Assembly: GCF_019774615.1 (NCBI RefSeq)
Contig: NZ_CP081496.1
Span: 6,014,001 to 6,078,000 of the forward strand
Reading direction: 5' to 3'
Length of the DNA stretch: 64,000 nucleotides
Source: Streptomyces sp. BHT-5-2
Lineage (GTDB): Bacteria; Actinomycetota; Actinomycetes; Streptomycetales; Streptomycetaceae
Made by a program: the position numbers and the translations under genes. Below are positions 7,950 to 15,207 of the stretch, in pieces. The notes beneath the pieces are model-generated. The model worked only from the letters and a program-made list of their open reading frames with translations. It ran no database searches and had not been told where the DNA came from. Every line of letters starts with the position of its first letter. The stretch's first letter is position 1.

Positions 7950-8640
7950 GCGCGCACGTTACTTCCCACCACTGACAGGCGATGTCCGGCTCCCCATCAG
8001 GAAACCTGCATTGCCCGATCAGTAGCCGATCCGGATCGAATGCGTCGCATCCTGTCGCCACTGCTGCCGGGCAACCCCGCAGTGAACCCTTCGCTCAACT
8101 GCCGGACCCTCCCGCGCGGCGACGTGAACACGGTGACCGCTCCGCCGGCGTGCCGGACGACCACAGCTATAGCCTCCTGCGGCTCCGCCCGGCCAAACCG
8201 GACCTCCGACAGCCACTCCGCCGGTACCCAGCCGACCCGGTGCTAAGGAATGAACCGTCTCAAGCGCGAGGGAGGAATCAAGGGTTGACCGTACGACACG
8301 TACTCGGCAACCAGCTCTGCGCCAGAGCGGGGGGGGCGATCACCCGCCCCGAACATGCCACCGATCAGCAGCGTGCACCCGGTGTGCACCCATGCTCCAT
8401 CAAGGACCGATCTACGCAGGTCAGAGCGTTTCTCTACCTCTACTTCGACATCTAGGACCGCCGCAGGTCGGAGCGGTTTCCGTTCTCCTGGGGCGTCTGT
8501 GGGCCGTCGGCCGTGCCTTCCCTTCCGGGAGGGTGCGGCCGACGGCCTTTTTGTGGAGCCGCGGCGAGGGTGAGCGGAGGCGGCCGGCCCGCGGCATCGC
8601 GCCGCGGGCCGGCCGGAAAGAGGTCAACTCCTGCGCGGGA
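7950..8640. other. Intergenic stretch with no recognisable gene
   Basis: About 690 bp between the nuclease start and the small gene ending at 8641. The longest open frame (7982-8455) gives a Pro/Arg/Ser-rich translation with no family likeness. Its last residues (RAFLYLYFDI) could be a remnant of something decayed. The only clear structure is the hairpin at 8502-8552. I found no tRNA or integrase remnant that would mark the island end. Confidence 0.6.
8502..8552 (+). terminator. Strong Rho-independent terminator
   Basis: GGCCGTCGGCCG (8502-8513) pairs perfectly with CGGCCGACGGCC (8536-8547), a further partial stem lies inside the loop (CTTCCC with GGGAGG), and TTTTT follows at 8548-8552. It points rightward although no obvious + strand gene ends nearby, so the transcript it once stopped may be degraded. 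Confidence 0.75.
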
Positions 8641-8913
8641 TCAGCAGTTGTCGTAGAGCAGGGCTCGGACCAGGCGGCAGGTGGTGTCGGAGGGGTGGTG
8701 GACGCCGATGGCGCGGGCGGTGGTGCGGATGGTGGCGTTGGTGGCGTGCTCGGGGCGGTAGACGCCGGTGTCGAGCAGGGCTATGGCCAGGCGCATGGCC
8801 TTCAGGCGACGGTTGTGGGATTCGTACCGCTCCCGGGGCCAGCCGGCGGGGAGCGGTTTCTTGGGCAGCGGGTGGGCCGGGAGGGGTTTCGTCATGAGTG
8901 TGGCAGTCGCCAT
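8641..8913 (-). CDS. Small conserved actinobacterial protein
   Basis: A 90-aa basic protein. A Pro/Lys-rich N-terminal 30 residues (KPLPAHPLPKKPLPAGWPRE) lead into a helical region with RRLKAMRLAIALLDTG and NATIRTTARAIGVHHPSD. The latter resembles a short helix-turn-helix (TIRTTARAIGV) followed by a final helix, CRLVRALL. The ATG at 8913 is chosen because AGGAGGT (8921-8927) lies at ideal spacing; the much longer frame upstream is a shadow of the acyl-CoA ligase. I recall similar small proteins of unknown function in streptomycetes. A DNA-binding role is possible but not established. Confidence 0.8.
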   Translation of the reverse strand: MATATLMTKPLPAHPLPKKPLPAGWPRERYESHNRRLKAMRLAIALLDTGVYRPEHATNATIRTTARAIGVHHPSDTTCRLVRALLYDNC

Positions 8914-8981
8914 CCGGCGGACCTCCTGGAGCTTCGATGAACCCTCACTTACTGGTTCCCATTTTACTGCCGGGCACTGAC

Positions 8982-9002
8982 AAAAGCCCCTGGCCAGGGG
9001 GG
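8982..9002 (-). terminator. Terminator of the acyl-CoA ligase gene
   Basis: The self-complementary CCCCTGGCCAGGGG (8987-9000) is followed on the minus strand by CTTTTG. It lies 94 bp beyond the ligase stop at 9096 and before the promoter of the small gene starting at 8913. Confidence 0.6.
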
Positions 9003-9095
9003 ATTTGGTGGGGTGGGAGCGGGGGTGGGGCGGGCTGACGGTGGGGGTGCGGGCCGGTGCCGGTAGCGGGGGCCGGGGTGGGTCAGGGGGATGGT

Positions 9096-10670
9096 TCAGG
9101 AGGTTGGGGCGGGGAGGGTGCGGAGGAGGTTTTTGTCCGGCTTGCCTACGGGGGTGAGGGGGATGGTGTCGAGGAGGTGGACGGCGGCGGGGGCGTAGAG
9201 GGCGCCCTTGTGGGCGGTGACGAAGGCGCGGAGGGCGGGCTGGGAGACCTCGTCGGCGGAGTGGCCGGGGGCGGGGACGACGGCGAGGTGCACCTCCTCG
9301 GTCTCGTCGGGGAGGCGGACGCCGTAGGCGGCGGCGTGGGCGACGGCCGGGTGGGTGTGCAGCAGGTCCTCCAGTTCGGAGGGGTTGACGTGGCCGCCGA
9401 CGACGATGACGACGTCCTTGAGGCGGTCGACGAGGTAGAGGCGGCCGTCGTCGCCCAGGTATCCGACATCGCCGGTGCGCAGCCAGCCGTCGCGGAGGAC
9501 CTCCGCGGTGAGGTCGGGGCGCTTCCAGTAGCCGCGCATCACGCCGGCGGAGCGGACATGGATCTCGCCCGGCTGCCCCGGGGGCAGGTCGCGGCCCTCG
9601 GTGTCGCGGACGGCGAGGGTGACGCCGGGCATCGGGCGGCCGACGGTCATCGGGCGGTCGGTGCGGATGTCGGCGTGGTCGGCGGGGCCGGCCTCGGTGA
9701 TCGACATCGCCTCGGACTGGCCGTACCAGCCGTGGAGGACCGGGCCGAACGCCTCGGCCGCCTCGCGCATCCGGGACGCGGAGGCGATGCAGCCCCCGTA
9801 GGTGATGCGGGTGAGGGAACCGAGGTCGGTGGACGGGAGGGTGGGGTCGTCCAGGAGACGGTAGAGGAGTGGCGGCAGCAGCCAGAGGTGGGTGATGCGT
9901 GCGCGGGCGACGGTGGCCAGGACGGCGGTGGGGTCGAACTCCCGGTGGAGGACGACGCTGCCGCCGGCCACGAGGGTGGCGTCGGCCACGATGCCCGCCA
10001 GGTGGGCCAGCGAGGTGCAGGCCAGGAAACGGGGCGGGGCGCCTGCGGTCTCCCAGGAGGTGCCGCCGAGCATCGCGGCGATCCCCCGGTGCGTCATCCG
10101 AACTCCCTTGGGCACACCGGTCGTTCCGCCGGTGTGCCGGATGCACCAGTCGTCCTCGGCGCGGGCCGCGCCGGGGACGGCGGGGGTGGCGGGCAGCGCG
10201 GCGCAGGCGGCGAGCAGGTCGGGGCCGAGCGGGGCGGCGCCTGCGGGGGGCGGGCCGAAGGTCATGGCCTCGGGGCGGGAGCCGGTGCAGCCGTCCAGGA
10301 GGGCGCGGACGGTGTCGTACAGGTCGGGGTCGGCCAGGAGGAGGTCGGTCTCCGCGCTCTCGGTCACCCGGGTCAGCGTTTCGGCGGCCATCCCGTCGTA
10401 GAGGAGGACCACCCGCGCGCCCAGGAGGTTGACGGCGTAGCGGGCGGCGAGCGCCTCGGGGCGGTTGCGGCTGAGGACCGCGACGGTCCGGCCGCGGCCG
10501 ACGCCGTGGGTGCCGAGGACGGCGGCCATGCGGTGGACGGTGGCGTGCAGGGCACCTGCGGCGATGTCGTGGCCGTCGGCCGTGGTGACGACGGGGCGGT
10601 CGGGGTCGCGGGCGAGGGCGGCGAGCACGAGGTCGACGTAGCTGGTGAAGGGCGGGGTGGTGGTGGGCAT
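9096..10670 (-). CDS. Acyl-CoA ligase / AMP-binding enzyme
   Basis: A 524-aa member of the adenylate-forming family that activates a carboxylic acid with ATP and usually transfers it to CoA. The P-loop is HTGGTTGVPKG (about 180-190), with HGWYGQSEAM near 310, the hinge and ribose-binding stretch GDDGRLYLVDRLKDVVIVVG (about 400-420), and the C-terminal Lys in LTPVGKPDKN (about 512). Length and motif order are complete. ATG at 10670 has GGGGAG upstream. No carrier protein or beta-oxidation gene is adjacent, so the substrate (probably a fatty or aromatic acid) cannot be fixed. A triple GGTCATG operator lies 73 bp upstream, suggesting specific repression. Confidence 0.9.
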   Translation of the reverse strand: MPTTTPPFTSYVDLVLAALARDPDRPVVTTADGHDIAAGALHATVHRMAAVLGTHGVGRGRTVAVLSRNRPEALAARYAVNLLGARVVLLYDGMAAETLTRVTESAETDLLLADPDLYDTVRALLDGCTGSRPEAMTFGPPPAGAAPLGPDLLAACAALPATPAVPGAARAEDDWCIRHTGGTTGVPKGVRMTHRGIAAMLGGTSWETAGAPPRFLACTSLAHLAGIVADATLVAGGSVVLHREFDPTAVLATVARARITHLWLLPPLLYRLLDDPTLPSTDLGSLTRITYGGCIASASRMREAAEAFGPVLHGWYGQSEAMSITEAGPADHADIRTDRPMTVGRPMPGVTLAVRDTEGRDLPPGQPGEIHVRSAGVMRGYWKRPDLTAEVLRDGWLRTGDVGYLGDDGRLYLVDRLKDVVIVVGGHVNPSELEDLLHTHPAVAHAAAYGVRLPDETEEVHLAVVPAPGHSADEVSQPALRAFVTAHKGALYAPAAVHLLDTIPLTPVGKPDKNLLRTLPAPTS

Positions 10671-10742
10671 GGCGGCTCCCCCTGGGTGGGCGTACGGGTG
10701 GGCGGCCCGGTGTGCCGGACGGTTGTGACGTTAGGCGTGGTC

Positions 10743-10781
10743 GGTCATGCCTTCCATGACCAAATCCGCCATGTGGTCATG
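10743..10781. promoter_or_regulatory. Three-copy GGTCATG operator
   Basis: GGTCATG (10743-10749), its exact inverted partner CATGACC (10755-10761) across CCTTC, and a third direct copy GGTCATG (10775-10781) exactly 32 bp from the first, about three helical turns. It lies upstream of the acyl-CoA ligase start, so a dimeric repressor binding there is a reasonable inference. The regulator is unknown. Confidence 0.55.
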
Positions 10782-10792
10782 CTGTTGGGGTT

Positions 10793-11074
10793 ATGAAGGG
10801 CCTCGGGACGGCTTGCGAGGGGGCGGCAGGGGGCGGGGCGGCTCTCCGAGAAGCAGGTGCGGCGCGGGCATTGCCGCGGCAGCCGGACGCCCATGGATGG
10901 CATGCCGGGAACACCGCGGCCACTCTGGGCATCGACGTCGGGGAACTCGTGCGCAGGGTGCGGCACTTGGGGTTCGAGGGGCTGTTGCGGGAGCATGACC
11001 GAGCACCCACACAAGGGAATGCCAGGCATTTTGCGGTGAATCGTCGCAGAATCAGAGGATGTCCGACTGAGTAA
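10793..11074 (+). CDS. Doubtful small ORF with Fis-like helix-turn-helix remnant
   Basis: A possible 93-aa product. Its middle (HAGNTAATLGIDVGELVRRV) looks like the Fis-type helix-turn-helix that ends many bacterial activators, followed by RHLGFEGLL. The first 40 residues are low-complexity and the codon bias weakens toward the end, which runs into the GlnR box of glnII. No good ribosome site precedes the ATG at 10793. It may be a real small regulator or, more likely, the decayed 3' end of a larger one. Confidence 0.3.
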   Translation: MKGLGTACEGAAGGGAALREAGAARALPRQPDAHGWHAGNTAATLGIDVGELVRRVRHLGFEGLLREHDRAPTQGNARHFAVNRRRIRGCPTE

Positions 11075-11108
11075 CCTGTGGTTCACATACGGGCAACGGA
11101 CGGGAAAC
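11071..11108 (+). promoter_or_regulatory. GlnR binding box of glnII
   Basis: Four half-sites at strict 11-bp spacing: GTAAC (11071), TTCAC (11082), GCAAC (11093) and GAAAC (11104). This matches the actinobacterial GlnR arrangement of gTnAC and GaAAc half-sites separated by 6 bp, in two a/b pairs. It lies 67 bp upstream of the glnII GTG, so glnII is predicted to be GlnR-controlled in response to nitrogen, as known for Streptomyces glnII. Confidence 0.85.
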
Positions 11109-11175
11109 GGCCTGTTGCGAGAGTGCTCCGGTACGCCCGCACGCGTACCCGCACCGACCCGTATAAGAGGACCCC

Positions 11176-12198
11176 GTGACCATCAAGGCCGAGTACATCT
11201 GGATCGACGGCACCCAGCCGACCGCCAAGCTCCGCTCCAAGACCAAGATCCTCACGGACGGGAGCTCGCTGCCGCGCTGGGGCTTCGACGGGTCCAGCAC
11301 CAACCAGGCCGAAGGCCACTCCTCGGACCTCGTGCTCGACCCTGTCTTCAGCTGCCCGGACCCGATCCGCGGCGGCGACCACCTGCTGGTGCTGTGCGAG
11401 GTGCTCAACACCGACCTCACGCCGCACTCCTCCAACACCCGGGCCCTGCTGCGCCCGGTGGCCGAGCGCTTCGCCGGCCAGGAGCCGCTCTTCGGCATCG
11501 AGCAGGAGTACACCTTCCTCAAGGGCGAGCGCCCGCTGGGCTTCCCCGAGGGCGGCGGCTTCCCCGCGCCCCAGGGTGGCTACTACTGCGGTGTCGGCGC
11601 CGGCGAGATCTTCGGCCGGGAGATCGTCGAGCAGCACCTCGACCGCTGCCTGGCGGCCGGCCTCGGCCTGTCCGGCATCAACGCCGAGGTGATGCCCGGC
11701 CAGTGGGAGTTCCAGGTGGGCGCGCTGTCGCCGCTGGAGGTCTCGGACCACATGTGGGTGGCACGCTGGCTGCTGCACCGCACCGCGGAGGAGCACGGCG
11801 TCACCGCCTCCCTGGACGCCAAGCCGGCGCGCGGCGACTGGAACGGCGCGGGTGCGCACAGCAACTTCTCCACCCGCGCCATGCGCGAGGGCTACGACGC
11901 GATCATCACCGCCTGTGAGGCGCTGGGCGAGGGCGACAAGCCGCTGGAGCACGTCCGCCAGTACGGCACCGGCATCGAGGAGCGGCTGACCGGCGCCCAC
12001 GAGACCGCGCCCTGGGACCAGTACTCCTACGGTGCCTCGGACCGCGGTGCCTCGGTGCGCATCCCGTGGCAGGTCGAGGTCGAGAAGAAGGGCTACATCG
12101 AGGACCGTCGGCCGAACGCCAACGTCGACCCCTACGTGGTGACCCGACTGATGGTGGACACCTGCTGCACGGAGCTGGAGCGGCGCGCACAGGTGTGA
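11176..12198 (+). CDS. glnII: Glutamine synthetase type II
   Basis: A 340-aa eukaryotic-type (GSII) glutamine synthetase forming glutamine from glutamate, ammonia and ATP in the cytoplasm. GFDGSSTNQA near residue 35, the metal-binding EQEYTFL (about 110), NAEVMPGQWEFQVG (about 170) and GDWNGAGAHSNFST (about 220) are all present, and the length is typical for GSII. It is preceded by an 11-bp-phased GlnR box and by GAGGA before the GTG start. GSII enzymes lack the adenylylation site used by GlnE, so control is expected to be transcriptional. A hairpin at 12228-12253 follows it, indicating a single-gene transcript. Confidence 0.97.
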   Translation: MTIKAEYIWIDGTQPTAKLRSKTKILTDGSSLPRWGFDGSSTNQAEGHSSDLVLDPVFSCPDPIRGGDHLLVLCEVLNTDLTPHSSNTRALLRPVAERFAGQEPLFGIEQEYTFLKGERPLGFPEGGGFPAPQGGYYCGVGAGEIFGREIVEQHLDRCLAAGLGLSGINAEVMPGQWEFQVGALSPLEVSDHMWVARWLLHRTAEEHGVTASLDAKPARGDWNGAGAHSNFSTRAMREGYDAIITACEALGEGDKPLEHVRQYGTGIEERLTGAHETAPWDQYSYGASDRGASVRIPWQVEVEKKGYIEDRRPNANVDPYVVTRLMVDTCCTELERRAQV

Positions 12199-12227
12199 CC
12201 GACCGCCCGCGGGAGCGGGGAGTGAGC

Positions 12228-12253
12228 GGGGCCGGACCGGTGGGTCCGGCCCC
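12228..12253 (+). terminator. Terminator hairpin after glnII
   Basis: GGGGCCGGACC (12228-12238) pairs perfectly with GGTCCGGCCCC (12243-12253) around GGTG, 30 bp past the glnII stop. No T-run follows, as is common in high-GC actinobacteria. Confidence 0.65.
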
Positions 12254-12472
12254 GTCCGCGTGTCCGGGCGATGGCGGCGGTGGACGGCGGTGGGCAGTGA
12301 TGGCGGTGGCGCACCCGTACCGGCGACCGGCGCCACCGGGCCGGGCGGCAGCGGTCGTTGTCAGTGGCGGATGGCACGCTGGAACCATGCCGCGATCACC
12401 GTGCGGACCGGGTCCGGGCCGTGCGGCGGCGAGGAGGGGCGCGGGACGACCGGTGGCGGAGGGGGACAGGAC

Positions 12473-13195
12473 ATGCGGAGCAGGATGCGGAGCGAAGGCG
12501 GGTCGCGGGGCGGGGCACGGAGCGGGGCGCTGCCCTGGGTGGCGCCGTTGTATGTGGGTGCGTTGCAGCTCGGTGCGTGTGCCACCGCCCGGCTGCCGGT
12601 GCGGCGGCGGACGGAGCTGCTGCGGGCGCACTCCACCAATGTGGCCAATCTGCGGGCCGGCCGGTGGGGGACGCTGGCCACCAGCGCGGCCTTCGTGGAG
12701 GAGCCGCTGCCGGTGGCGTACGGGGCGGCGCTGCTGGCCACGCTCGGGACGGCCGAGGCGCGGTGGGGCGCCGGGCGCGCGGCGGCGGTGTTCGCGGCCG
12801 GGCACGTCGGCGCCAGCCTGCTGGTCCACGCCGGCCTGCGGGCGCGCAACCGGGCCCGCGGGGCGGCGGCGGAACGGGCGGCGGCAGACTCGACCGGCCC
12901 CGGTGCACAGGCCCGACCCGCCGGGGGCGGCACCGCGCACGCCGTCGACGTCGGGGCGAGCTACGGCTTCTACGCCACCCTCGGCGCACTGGCCGTCTCG
13001 CTGCCGCACCGGGGCGCGCGGGCGGCGGCGACCGGCGGGCTGCTGGCCCTGGGTGCGGCCCCGGTGGTCCGCCGCGGCCGGACGTTCACCGACGTCGGGC
13101 ACCTGACGGCGCTGTCCCTCGGGGTGGCGATCGGAGTGGCCAGGGGAGCCGGAGCCGCGGGGACGCCGATACGGGCACCACGCACGGCGACATGA
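12473..13195 (+). CDS. Rhomboid-like integral membrane protein
   Basis: A 240-aa protein with several hydrophobic segments. Landmarks fit the rhomboid-like family found in streptomycetes: HSTNVANLRAGRW after the first membrane helix, an amphipathic SAAFVEEPLP, GHVGASLLVHAGL, then DVGASYGFYATLG and VGHLTALSLGVAIG. GASYG occupies the place of the serine-protease GxSG motif and VGHLTALSLG that of the catalytic His helix, so a protease is possible although the motif is not canonical. The ATG at 12473 is chosen for GGAGGGGG just upstream; the longer frame begins in a low-complexity Gly/Trp/Arg stretch. Physiological role unknown. Confidence 0.75.
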   Translation: MRSRMRSEGGSRGGARSGALPWVAPLYVGALQLGACATARLPVRRRTELLRAHSTNVANLRAGRWGTLATSAAFVEEPLPVAYGAALLATLGTAEARWGAGRAAAVFAAGHVGASLLVHAGLRARNRARGAAAERAAADSTGPGAQARPAGGGTAHAVDVGASYGFYATLGALAVSLPHRGARAAATGGLLALGAAPVVRRGRTFTDVGHLTALSLGVAIGVARGAGAAGTPIRAPRTAT

Positions 13196-13425
13196 GGGCG
13201 GGGGACGGCGGCGTCGACTCGATGACCGGCCCTCCAGGGGCGATTTCCGGCCACCGGGTGGCGTGCCGTCGAGGCGGTGTCGCACGCAACTCCCGTGCAG
13301 TGAGCGGCAGTCGGAGTCGTCGCAGGAGCAGCCCGTGGGGCCGTGGAGCCTGCCCGCGGCAGGATCGCGTCACAGTGGGGCCCGGTGCGAAAGACAGATC
13401 TATGACCGTCTGGTTCAATAGGGCC

Positions 13426-13530
13426 ATGGCCAGCCTCACAGACACCGCGACGGGTCGCAGCGACCTCGAGCCGTTCTGGCCGTCCCGGCAGGCGCACGCC
13501 TTCGACCGTCTGTGTTGCCGCGCACTCTGA
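13426..13530 (+). CDS. Possible Cys-Cys leader peptide upstream of winged-helix gene
   Basis: A 34-codon ORF (or 42 codons from the ATG at 13402) with typical high-GC codon use, ending RLCCRAL. Streptomycetes carry short leader ORFs ending in adjacent cysteines ahead of sulfur-responsive genes, where ribosome pausing at Cys codons is thought to attenuate transcription. The ORF ends 103 bp before the winged-helix gene at 13634. No ribosome site stands out. Classification rests on its position and Cys-Cys C-terminus only. Confidence 0.4.
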   Translation: MASLTDTATGRSDLEPFWPSRQAHAFDRLCCRAL

Positions 13531-13633
13531 GCGCGGGCCCGCACTCTCCTCGCCGACACCTCTGAACCGGTGTCCCAGCCCTGCCCGCGCGCACGCCCCC
13601 CGACGGCCCCCTGCGCGAAAGAGCTGACGTTCG

Positions 13634-14296
13634 ATGACCAATCTCCGTACCCTTCCTGCCGGTTCCGCCACCGCCCACGTTCCCCCGCTGCCCCATCCCC
13701 GCCAGCGGCTGCGCGCCGTGGCGCCCGACGAGGCCCTGCACCCACCGGCCACCACCGGGCGGTACGCCCAGCCCACCACCGTCCCCGGCCGGGACGTCGC
13801 GCGCCACAGTCCCCAGCAGATCGCCGAGCCCCAGCAGGTCGCCGAGTTGCTGGCCTCCGGCGCGACCTGGCTCCCGGCTCCGCAGCACAGCCTGCCCGCC
13901 CTGCCCGGCCGGCCGCCGATGGTCGGCTACCTCGTCCTGGTACCGGCCGAGCAGGCCCCCGCCCCGCCGCAGCCGCCCGCCGGGCCCGCCCCGGCCATCG
14001 GGACCGGAGACGAGATCGTGCGGATCGACCCCGAGCGGCGGACCGTGTACGTCGACGGCCGGCTGCTGGACCTGACGTACCTGGAGTTCGAGCTGCTGAC
14101 CCATCTGGTCGCGCATCCGCACCGGGTGCACACCCGCGACCAGTTGGTGACCACGGTGTGGGGCTACGGGCACGTCGGCGACGGCCGCACCGTGGACGTC
14201 CATGTCGCCCGGCTGCGGCGGAAGCTCGGCGCCAAGCACCGCGGCTCGATCGTGACCGTCCGCCGGGTCGGCTACAAGTACGTCCCGAGTTCCTGA
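13634..14296 (+). CDS. Winged-helix (OmpR/PhoB C-type) transcriptional regulator
   Basis: A 220-aa protein in which only the C-terminal 95 residues match a known domain, the PhoB-type winged helix: VYVDGRLLDLTYLEFELLTH, the recognition region DQLVTTVWGYGHVGDGRTVD, then VHVARLRRKLG and TVRRVGYKYVPSS. The first 125 residues are Pro/Ala-rich and carry no receiver domain or Asp phosphorylation site, so it is not a classical response regulator. It follows the putative Cys-Cys leader. Its 3' end overlaps by 25 nt the 3' end of the convergent acyltransferase gene. Targets unknown. Confidence 0.9.
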   Translation: MTNLRTLPAGSATAHVPPLPHPRQRLRAVAPDEALHPPATTGRYAQPTTVPGRDVARHSPQQIAEPQQVAELLASGATWLPAPQHSLPALPGRPPMVGYLVLVPAEQAPAPPQPPAGPAPAIGTGDEIVRIDPERRTVYVDGRLLDLTYLEFELLTHLVAHPHRVHTRDQLVTTVWGYGHVGDGRTVDVHVARLRRKLGAKHRGSIVTVRRVGYKYVPSS

Positions 14297-15207
14297 CCGG
14301 CCCGGGCCGGTGACCGGCCGGCGCCGGGCACCCGGCCGCCGCCGAGGACCACCCGCTCGGCGGCGGCCGCCAGCGCCCGGCGGTCCAGACCGCGGCCCGC
14401 CGTGGGCAGCGCCGGATGGACGGTGACCCGCACGGTCAGTCCGCGGGCGGTGGCCACCCGGCGCAGCGAGGCGGCGAAGGTGTCGTCCCCGCAGAAGGCG
14501 GCCACCGTGCTGGGGCGGCCCTGCTGGGCGTAGGCGACGGTCACCGGACGGACGGGGGCGCCGGCGTCCAGGGCGGCCTGGAAGGTGGCCCGGCGGAAGG
14601 CGCCCTGTTCGGCGGTGCACCAGGTGGTGGCCTGCGGGAAGACCGCGACCGAGCGGCCGGCGGCCAGCAGCGCGGTCAACTCCCGTACGGTGTGCGGGAG
14701 TTTGCGCGGGTTGGTGCGGTCGATGAAATGGGTGCCGGCGCGCCGGGCCAGACCGCCGACCAGCGGCCAGCGGCCGACCTCGCGCTTGGCGAGCAGGGTG
14801 GCCGGTTCCACGGCGAGCAGCGCGACGATGTCGAGCCACGAGACGTGGTTGAGGACGATCAGGGTGCCCGGGGCGCGGGCCGCTCCGGGGGCGCGTTCCG
14901 TCGGCCCGGCCACCGGTTCCGTACCGGGCACCGACAGCGGACCCGGCGCGTCGGCCGCGCCGCGGACCTCCAGCCCGACCGACAGCGCCGCCAGCAGCGC
15001 CCGGGCGTGCCCCCGGAGGTGTACCGGGTCCGCCAGGCGCGGGCCCGCCGCCAGGACACGTCCCACCGCACCGGTGAACGCGGCGGTGCGACGGGCGGCT
15101 CCGGGAAGCGGAAGGCGCGGAACGGCGTGCGCGGCACAACCCGGGGTGCACACCGCACGGACGTCGAAGGGGCCGTCCGGCGCTCCCCCGGGCCGGGGCC
15201 CGTTCAC
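14272..15207 (-). CDS. 1-acyl-glycerol-3-phosphate acyltransferase family (PlsC-like)
   Basis: A 311-aa acyltransferase. NHVSWLD (catalytic His and Asp of the Hx4D motif, about residue 115), the acceptor-binding region RAGTHFIDRTNPRK and the late motif VAVFPQATT are all present. Residues 40-85 are hydrophobic, suggesting membrane association. The GTG start at 15207 overlaps the upstream GNAT stop as GTGA, so the two proteins are translationally coupled. A GNAT-type acyltransferase paired with a PlsC-type enzyme is the arrangement of OlsB/OlsA in ornithine-lipid synthesis. That role is an inference; glycerophospholipid synthesis is the alternative. Confidence 0.9.
   Translation of the reverse strand: MNGPRPGGAPDGPFDVRAVCTPGCAAHAVPRLPLPGAARRTAAFTGAVGRVLAAGPRLADPVHLRGHARALLAALSVGLEVRGAADAPGPLSVPGTEPVAGPTERAPGAARAPGTLIVLNHVSWLDIVALLAVEPATLLAKREVGRWPLVGGLARRAGTHFIDRTNPRKLPHTVRELTALLAAGRSVAVFPQATTWCTAEQGAFRRATFQAALDAGAPVRPVTVAYAQQGRPSTVAAFCGDDTFAASLRRVATARGLTVRVTVHPALPTAGRGLDRRALAAAAERVVLGGGRVPGAGRSPARAGQELGTYL

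Noticed and set aside
7982..8455. 157-aa + strand ORF in the island gap
   Set aside because: Pro/Arg/Ser-rich translation without a ribosome site or recognisable domain; kept only as a note that its C-terminus might be a remnant.
9001..9090. G-rich tract after the acyl-CoA ligase
   Set aside because: Many G runs, but of unequal spacing and composition; unlike the regular G5 repeat at 51418 it does not stand out from the high-GC background.
8641..10146. 501-aa minus strand frame over the acyl-CoA ligase
   Set aside because: Only its last 90 codons, preceded by AGGAGGT, make a plausible protein; the rest is His/Pro/Arg-rich shadow.
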